Of a stretch of DNA of 25,658 nt, positions 21,464-25,658 are shown piece by piece. Within the stretch, counting starts at the first letter, position 1; every line of letters starts with the position of its first letter. The notes under the pieces were generated by a model that was not told where the DNA came from, made no database searches, and was given only the letters and a program-made list of their open reading frames with translations. The stretch comes from JACKBJ01 sp964549495 (GTDB lineage: Bacteria > Chloroflexota > Anaerolineae > Epilineales > Epilineaceae): contig CAZJWJ010000077.1 of NCBI GenBank assembly GCA_964549495.1, forward strand, positions 1 to 25,658, read 5' to 3'. The position numbers and the translations under genes were made by a program.

Positions 21464-22717
21464 TTACCAGGCCACCGCTTCGCGCGAGATGGGCAGGGTC
21501 ATGCAGCGGCAGCCGCCGCCGCCGCGGTTCAGCTCCTCGCCGGGCATGGCGATGGCCATGCGCGGGCTCTGGTCGATGGACACGCGGCCGGCGGCCAGCG
21601 CTTCGGCCGGCTGGACGTCGAATCCGCGCGCGGCCAAGGCCTCCAGCGTGGCGCGGTTGCGCTCGTAGCCGATGATCTTGCCCGGTGCGATGGCGAAGAA
21701 GTTGGCGCCCGATGCCCACTGCTCGCGGTCCTGGCGAAAGGGATCCTCACCACCGCAGGGGATCGGCTCCAGCGGCAGGCCCAAGTCCGACAGGGCCTCC
21801 AGCAGGCCTGACCGCTCTTCTATGCGCGCTACCGCAGCGTCCCGAATGCTCATCTGGATCACCCGGCAGCGCCGGTGACCGGTTACCAGCGGCGGGTAGA
21901 CCACGCAGAGATCGCGATCGACCATGGTGAAGATCATGTCCAGGTGGATGGTCGCCCGAGCCTGCGGGAGCTCGACCACCAGCACCTCGCGCACCCGACC
22001 GACCCGCGCCATCGCCTCGATCAAGCGATCGATGCCCTCGGGGCTGGTGCGCTCACTGAGCCCGATCGCCAGCAGGTCGTCTCGGAGGACCAAGACATCG
22101 CCGCCCTCGATGGTCACGCCGGGCCCGTCGCGCCGGGTGCCGTCCAGGTAGAAGCCGGCGCCGACCAGATCCGGGTGGTGCAGCATGACGGCCCGCATCA
22201 AGATCGCCTCGCTCTGGCGGACCGCGGTGGCCATCGAGCCGACGATGACCCGGTCGTGGACGCACATGGTGGCATCGCGCATGAAGAAGGTGTTGGGCAA
22301 GGGCGGCAGCGCGTAGCGCGCGCTGGTCAGGTAGCGCCGCAGGGTGTCCTTGCGCATGGGCGTGCCCTGCACCAGCTGCTCGGCCAGTTGCCGCCGGGGC
22401 AGCTCGACCAGCTCGCCCAAGAGCTCCGGACAGCCGTGCAGCTCGCAAAGCCGCGAGACCAGGCTCCTGCGCAGCGTGCGATCGGCGAGGGTGTCGGCCA
22501 AGAGGTCGAGCAGATCGTAGACGCGCGCCACCCGGCGCAGCACGCCGGTGAGCACCCGATGCTCGGCCCTCGCCGGCTCCAGGAAGAGCAGGTCGTCGTA
22601 AAGCGACTGGGCCGCGGTGGCCGGCGTCATGTTCTCGATCTCCTGCCCCGGCTCGTGCACCAGAACCGAACGCAGGCGGCCGATCTCCGAGTCGATGCGT
22701 ATCCGCGTGCTGCTCAT
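21464..22717 (-). CDS. arcA: Arginine deiminase
   Basis: This 417-residue cytosolic enzyme converts arginine to citrulline and ammonia, the first step of the ADI pathway. The catalytic set is present: FMRDATMC with Asp148, VTIEGGDVLVL with Glu204, ATIHLDMIFTMVD with His258 and Asp260, and GGGGCRCMTLPISRE with the nucleophile Cys405. The second cysteine at 403 replaces the usual Pro or Ala of GGPRCM, a mild oddity. N-terminal GRLRSVLVHEPGQEIENMTP is also typical. The length matches the family. AGGAGGG about nine bases upstream of the ATG fixes the start. No arcB or arcC lies in the window, so the product may feed arginine turnover elsewhere. A hairpin sits 48-79 bp upstream. Confidence 0.95.
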   Translation of the reverse strand: MSSTRIRIDSEIGRLRSVLVHEPGQEIENMTPATAAQSLYDDLLFLEPARAEHRVLTGVLRRVARVYDLLDLLADTLADRTLRRSLVSRLCELHGCPELLGELVELPRRQLAEQLVQGTPMRKDTLRRYLTSARYALPPLPNTFFMRDATMCVHDRVIVGSMATAVRQSEAILMRAVMLHHPDLVGAGFYLDGTRRDGPGVTIEGGDVLVLRDDLLAIGLSERTSPEGIDRLIEAMARVGRVREVLVVELPQARATIHLDMIFTMVDRDLCVVYPPLVTGHRRCRVIQMSIRDAAVARIEERSGLLEALSDLGLPLEPIPCGGEDPFRQDREQWASGANFFAIAPGKIIGYERNRATLEALAARGFDVQPAEALAAGRVSIDQSPRMAIAMPGEELNRGGGGCRCMTLPISREAVAW

Positions 22718-22764
22718 CCGGCACGACCCTCCTGGGTTGCGCGTCGCGTCTCGTCAGCCCCATC

Positions 22765-22796
22765 TGCCTGGCAGGTCGCGCTCGACCTGCCAGGTA
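22765..22796. terminator. Hairpin between the DUF493 gene and arcA
   Basis: CCTGGCAGGTCG (22767-22778) and CGACCTGCCAGG (22783-22794) form a 12-bp perfect stem with a CGCT loop, extendable by a G-T and a T-A pair. It lies just after the DUF493 stop on the minus strand and upstream of arcA. There is no T-tract, so it could be a terminator, an attenuator or a dyad operator. Confidence 0.5.
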
Positions 22797-22805
22797 CATC
22801 CAGCC

Positions 22806-23168
22806 TCAGATCAGCACGCGCACGCCTTCCAGTTGGGCCAGGAGCGACTTGCGATTCAAGGCTTCACCTGCCGTCTCGACATAGAGTTCGAGGTGATAGG
22901 CGACGTAGGTGCCGCGCCGGCTCGGACGCTGCTGCATCCGGTAGGGCGCCTCGGCCTGGCTGACCTCGACCAACTGGACCAAGGATGCACGGAAGCCATC
23001 GTCGGATTCCGCGATGACCACGACCTTGTAGAAGCCGGGAAAGTCGTGCGCCTCTTCCATGGCTTCGATCATTCGCCGGCGTTCGGCGCGTTCGGCTTCG
23101 GCCAGCTCCGGCAGCTGGGCACGGCGGCCGTTGCTTCCGGTCGTCTCCGGCTCGGTTGGTTCCGCCAT
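22806..23168 (-). CDS. DUF493 (YbeD-like) small protein
   Basis: This 120-residue protein has a C-terminal half (about 42-120) that matches the DUF493/YbeD alpha-beta fold, related to ACT-like regulatory domains. Diagnostic segments are HDFPGFYKVVVIAE, LVQLVEVSQAEAPYRM and the RPSRRGTYVAYHLELYVET motif (YbeD has a PSSKGNYHS-type turn here), ending LAQLEGVRVLI. The first 40 residues are Glu-rich and probably helical, an extension not found in E. coli YbeD. The function is unknown, possibly ligand-responsive regulation. GGGAG about six to seven bases before the ATG supports the start. It has a good promoter at 23235-23263. Confidence 0.85.
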   Translation of the reverse strand: MAEPTEPETTGSNGRRAQLPELAEAERAERRRMIEAMEEAHDFPGFYKVVVIAESDDGFRASLVQLVEVSQAEAPYRMQQRPSRRGTYVAYHLELYVETAGEALNRKSLLAQLEGVRVLI

Positions 23169-23234
23169 TTCGGCTCCCTTCTCCCGCGGGCGGCGTGGCG
23201 CCGATCGCCGGGGCTGATCGCGATCGCGACGAAA

Positions 23235-23263
23235 ATGCTAGGAGCCCGCCGGGGCCTGGTCAA
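23235..23263 (-). promoter_or_regulatory. Sigma70-like promoter of the DUF493 gene
   Basis: On the minus strand TTGACC (23263-23258) and TAGCAT (23240-23235) are separated by 17 bp. Transcription would start about 60 bases before the ATG at 23168. It may also serve arcA if the hairpin at 22765 is read through. Confidence 0.6.
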
Positions 23264-23320
23264 CCGCGAGGGGGCGGGCCGCGGCGCGGCGCGGCCGCGT
23301 CTGCAGCCGCGCCCTAGGTC

Positions 23321-23350
23321 TTGACCCAGACCGGGCGCCGGCCCCATAAT
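23321..23350 (+). promoter_or_regulatory. Sigma70-like promoter of trkH-trkA
   Basis: TTGACC (23321-23326) and CATAAT (23345-23350) are separated by 18 bp. The ATG at 23366 is only 15 bases after the -10, so the leader would be very short. That fits the lack of a Shine-Dalgarno. Confidence 0.65.
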
Positions 23351-23365
23351 CGCGGCCCGATCATC

Positions 23366-24760
23366 ATGAACAGACCCTCCAGCAGCCGCCGTCGAAGCGG
23401 GCGCGCGCCGGCATCGCGCCTGGGCAGCTTCATTCAGCGGCGCGGTACCAATCAGCTGCTCATCCTGGGCTTTCTGGCCATCATCGCCTGCGGCAGCCTG
23501 CTGTTGCGCCTGCCGGTCTCCAGCGCGCACGACGGGTCCCTCAGCTGGTCGGAGGCCCTGTTCACCAGCACCTCGGCCGTCACCGTCACCGGCCTGACCG
23601 TGGTCAGCACCGGGCTCGACCTCAGCCTCTTCGGCCAGTGGGTGGTCCTGATCCTGATGCAGATCGGCGGCGTCGGCTTCGTGGCCTTCAGCGTGCTGGC
23701 CTTTAGCCTGATCGGTCGGCGGGTGACCATGCACGAGCGCTTCCTGGCTCAGCAGACCCTGGGCCGGCATGAGATGAGTGGCACGCTGGGCCTCACGCGC
23801 TACGTCTTGATCGTGACCGTCGGGTTCGAGCTCGTCGGGGCGCTGCTGCTCTTCATGCGCTGGCAGGGCGAGCTGCCGGCGGGCCGCGCGCTATACCTGG
23901 CCCTCTTCCACTCGATCAGCGCCTACTGCAATGCCGGCTTCGACCTCTTCGCCACCAGCCAGCAAGGCCCTTACTTCGGCTTTGGCAGCGACCCCTACAC
24001 GCTGGGGGTCTCGGCCGTCTTGGTCATCGTCGGCGGCCTCGGGATCACGGTGATCTACGATCTCTGGAATTCGCGGCAGCGCCGCCATCCCAGCCTGCAC
24101 ACCCGCCTGACCCTGCTGATGGCCATCCTCCTGACGACCGTCGGCGTGATGATCGTCAACCTCGATCCCAACCTGCCGGCGGCCATCGGCGGTCAGGTGG
24201 GCCATGTGGAACGCTATGCAGCCGGCGCCTTCACCGCCATCTCGGCGCGCACCGCCGGCCTGACCGTTCTCGATCTGGCAGTGCTCGAGCCGGGCACGCA
24301 GCTGGTCTTGATGCTGTGGATGTTCATCGGCGCCGGTCCGGCCAGCATGGCCGGCGGCGTGAGCACCAGCACCGTCGCCGTCATCCTGGTGGTGGTCCTG
24401 GCCACCACCCGCGGCGACGATGCCGCCGTGGTCTACGGCCGCACCATCCCCCACGAGACCCTGACCAAGGCGGTTGCGGTGATGACCGTCAGCAGCATCC
24501 TGGTGACGGTCGTCACGCTGATCCTGCTGGCCCATCATTCGGGGGACATCTTTCCGGTCGCCTTCGAGGTGGTCAGCGCCTTTTCCAACACGGGCTACAG
24601 CTTGGGGCTGACCGGCCAGCTCGACGGCCTCGGCCGGCTGCTGATCGCCCTGACCATGTTCTGGGGCCGGCTGGGCCCCTTGACGGTGGTCGTCGCCTTG
24701 GCCGAGCGCGCCCAACCCAGCTTGGTCCGATACCCGGAAGAACCCATCATCCTGGGCTAG
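23366..24760 (+). CDS. trkH: Potassium uptake channel subunit, TrkH/KtrB family
   Basis: This 464-residue membrane protein forms the K+ pathway of Trk/Ktr systems. All four pore loops with their filter glycines are present: SAVTVTGLTVV (about 74-84), SAYCNAGFDLF, SARTAGLTVLD and SAFSNTGYSLG. Hydrophobic helices cover most of the protein. The length is nearer to KtrB than to E. coli TrkH. The N-terminal 30 residues are rich in Arg and Ser and lie in the cytoplasm. The ATG at 23366 is chosen because a promoter lies just upstream. It is followed 46 bp later by the regulatory subunit, so the two form a complete uptake system. Confidence 0.95.
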   Translation: MNRPSSSRRRSGRAPASRLGSFIQRRGTNQLLILGFLAIIACGSLLLRLPVSSAHDGSLSWSEALFTSTSAVTVTGLTVVSTGLDLSLFGQWVVLILMQIGGVGFVAFSVLAFSLIGRRVTMHERFLAQQTLGRHEMSGTLGLTRYVLIVTVGFELVGALLLFMRWQGELPAGRALYLALFHSISAYCNAGFDLFATSQQGPYFGFGSDPYTLGVSAVLVIVGGLGITVIYDLWNSRQRRHPSLHTRLTLLMAILLTTVGVMIVNLDPNLPAAIGGQVGHVERYAAGAFTAISARTAGLTVLDLAVLEPGTQLVLMLWMFIGAGPASMAGGVSTSTVAVILVVVLATTRGDDAAVVYGRTIPHETLTKAVAVMTVSSILVTVVTLILLAHHSGDIFPVAFEVVSAFSNTGYSLGLTGQLDGLGRLLIALTMFWGRLGPLTVVVALAERAQPSLVRYPEEPIILG

Positions 24761-24793
24761 GTAGCGCTCGCGCCCGGCCCGGGCCGACCCATA

Positions 24794-24805
24794 GGGGGAT
24801 CCCCC
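24794..24805 (+). promoter_or_regulatory. Palindrome covering the trkA ribosome-binding region
   Basis: GGGGGATCCCCC is a perfect 12-bp palindrome ending one base before the trkA ATG. Its G-run is the only Shine-Dalgarno-like sequence, so pairing, or dimerisation of two transcripts, could limit initiation. A second palindrome GGCCCGGGCC lies just upstream in the intergenic gap. Confidence 0.4.
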
Positions 24806-24806
24806 G

Positions 24807-25544
24807 ATGTCCCAAGAGCCGCTCAACGCCCGACCGGCCGGCAAACGATCCGCCGCCAACCGCCTCTTGCGCCCCGAGCAGCTGGCGCGGCGCGCCGGGC
24901 GCGAGGAGTTCATCATCATCGGCCTGGGTCGCTTCGGCACCAGCGTGGCCACGAGCCTGGTGCACGACTTCGGCTACGACGTGTTGGCGGTCGATGCCGA
25001 CAAGGATCGCGTCCAGCACATGAGCCTCGAGTTGCCCAGCGTGATCCAGCTGGACGCCACCAATGCCGATGCGCTGCGCCAAGCCGGCGTGGAGACCTTC
25101 GACACCGGGCTGGTCTGCATCGGCACCAACTTCGAGGCCAACGTCCTGGCCACGGTCCTGCTCCTTCGCTTCGGGATCCAGCGCGTCATCGCCAAGGCGC
25201 GCACGGCCACCCAGAAGGAGATCCTCGAGCGCATCGGCGCCCACGAGGTCATCCTTCCCGAGCACGAGGCCGGCTTGCGCCTGGCGCGGCGCCTGGCCCA
25301 CAGCCACGTCATCGACTTCTTGGAGGTGGCACCGGACGTCGACATCGTCGAAGCCTTGGCCCCGCCGGGGATGTGGGGCCGCACGCTGCAGCAATGCCGC
25401 TTCCGCCAGAAGTACGGCCTGACCGTCATCGCCATCCGGCACGGCGAGGACACCATCGTCACGCCCATGCCGGACTACATCGTCCGCGAGGGCGACCTCC
25501 TGATCCTGGTCGGCAACATGGCCGACGCGGAGCGCCTGGCCTGA
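24807..25544 (+). CDS. trkA: Potassium uptake regulatory subunit, TrkA/KtrA family (RCK domains)
   Basis: This 245-residue cytosolic RCK protein gates the TrkH/KtrB channel in response to nucleotide binding. The RCK_N Rossmann domain starts with FIIIGLGRFGTSVA (GxGxxG at 39-44). It continues with VLAVDADKDRVQ and its acidic strand-2 end, DATNADALRQAGV and VCIGTNFEANVL. The RCK_C domain covers about residues 165-245 (IVEALAPPGMWG, YIVREGDLLILVG). The single RCK_N/RCK_C pair fits KtrA rather than the doubled E. coli TrkA. The first 30 residues are a basic extension. It lies 46 bp after trkH and is probably co-transcribed with it. Confidence 0.95.
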   Translation: MSQEPLNARPAGKRSAANRLLRPEQLARRAGREEFIIIGLGRFGTSVATSLVHDFGYDVLAVDADKDRVQHMSLELPSVIQLDATNADALRQAGVETFDTGLVCIGTNFEANVLATVLLLRFGIQRVIAKARTATQKEILERIGAHEVILPEHEAGLRLARRLAHSHVIDFLEVAPDVDIVEALAPPGMWGRTLQQCRFRQKYGLTVIAIRHGEDTIVTPMPDYIVREGDLLILVGNMADAERLA

Positions 25545-25651
25545 GCGTCCGAGTGGGCTGCCTGCAACCCGCTGCCCACCGGCTCGTAGACCCCCCTTGT
25601 GAACGCCGAACAACTACGAACGACAGCGAACACTGACAGGAGCGATGGAAC

Positions 25652-25658
25652 ATGGCAA
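25652..25658 (+). CDS. Possible start of a further gene (cut by the window edge)
   Basis: AGGAG at 25638-25642 is followed nine bases later by ATG (25652), with only two codons and a base in the window. An earlier ATG at 25645 is in poor spacing. The product cannot be told. Confidence 0.3.

Overview
The window is about 25.7 kb of GC-rich bacterial chromosome, densely coded on both strands. Several features suggest a member of the Chloroflexota (Anaerolineae- or Caldilineae-like). Secreted proteins carry long Thr/Pro/Ser linkers and end in short YLP/MPL-like tails. One has the 'IDGGG ... GTIGQPDAG ... GGFWPG' module I associate with that phylum, and a LysW-type zinc ribbon is present. This placement rests on protein style only, because there is no rRNA or marker phylogeny here. 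I found no tRNA, rRNA or CRISPR array.

Layout. Positions 1-930 hold the 3' end of a Tn3-family transposase followed by an unusual array of about eleven 22-23 bp units. From 954 to 5786 come a secreted Thr/Pro-rich protein (-), a beta-carbonic anhydrase (+), a short UvrA-like ABC ATPase (-) and a second Thr/Pro-rich secreted protein (+). From 5823 to 8138 there is a three-gene minus-strand unit: two membrane proteins with an AIM24/TIGR00266 protein between them. Positions 8347-10869 encode an 840-residue exported protein with a protease-like region that lacks a visible HExxH motif, followed by Ig/cadherin-like repeats. chrA and folD follow (-).

The most interesting block is 13475-20167 (+). 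It encodes an exported cohesin-like/LysM protein, a cytoplasmic NlpC/P60 endopeptidase fused to a MurD-like ligase, a LysW-like carrier without the usual EDWGE tail, a threonine-synthase-like PLP enzyme and an ATP-grasp ligase. The last four genes overlap or nearly touch. The set has a carrier, two ATP-dependent ligases, a PLP enzyme and a peptidase, so it looks like an undescribed amino-acid or peptide pathway, possibly linked to cell-wall peptides. A class II aldolase gene follows after a gap.

From 21142 to the end there is an S4 RNA-binding protein, arginine deiminase and a DUF493 protein (-). A divergent TrkH/TrkA potassium-uptake pair (+) follows, with clear sigma70-like promoters between the two groups. 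The first codons of another gene may begin at the right edge.
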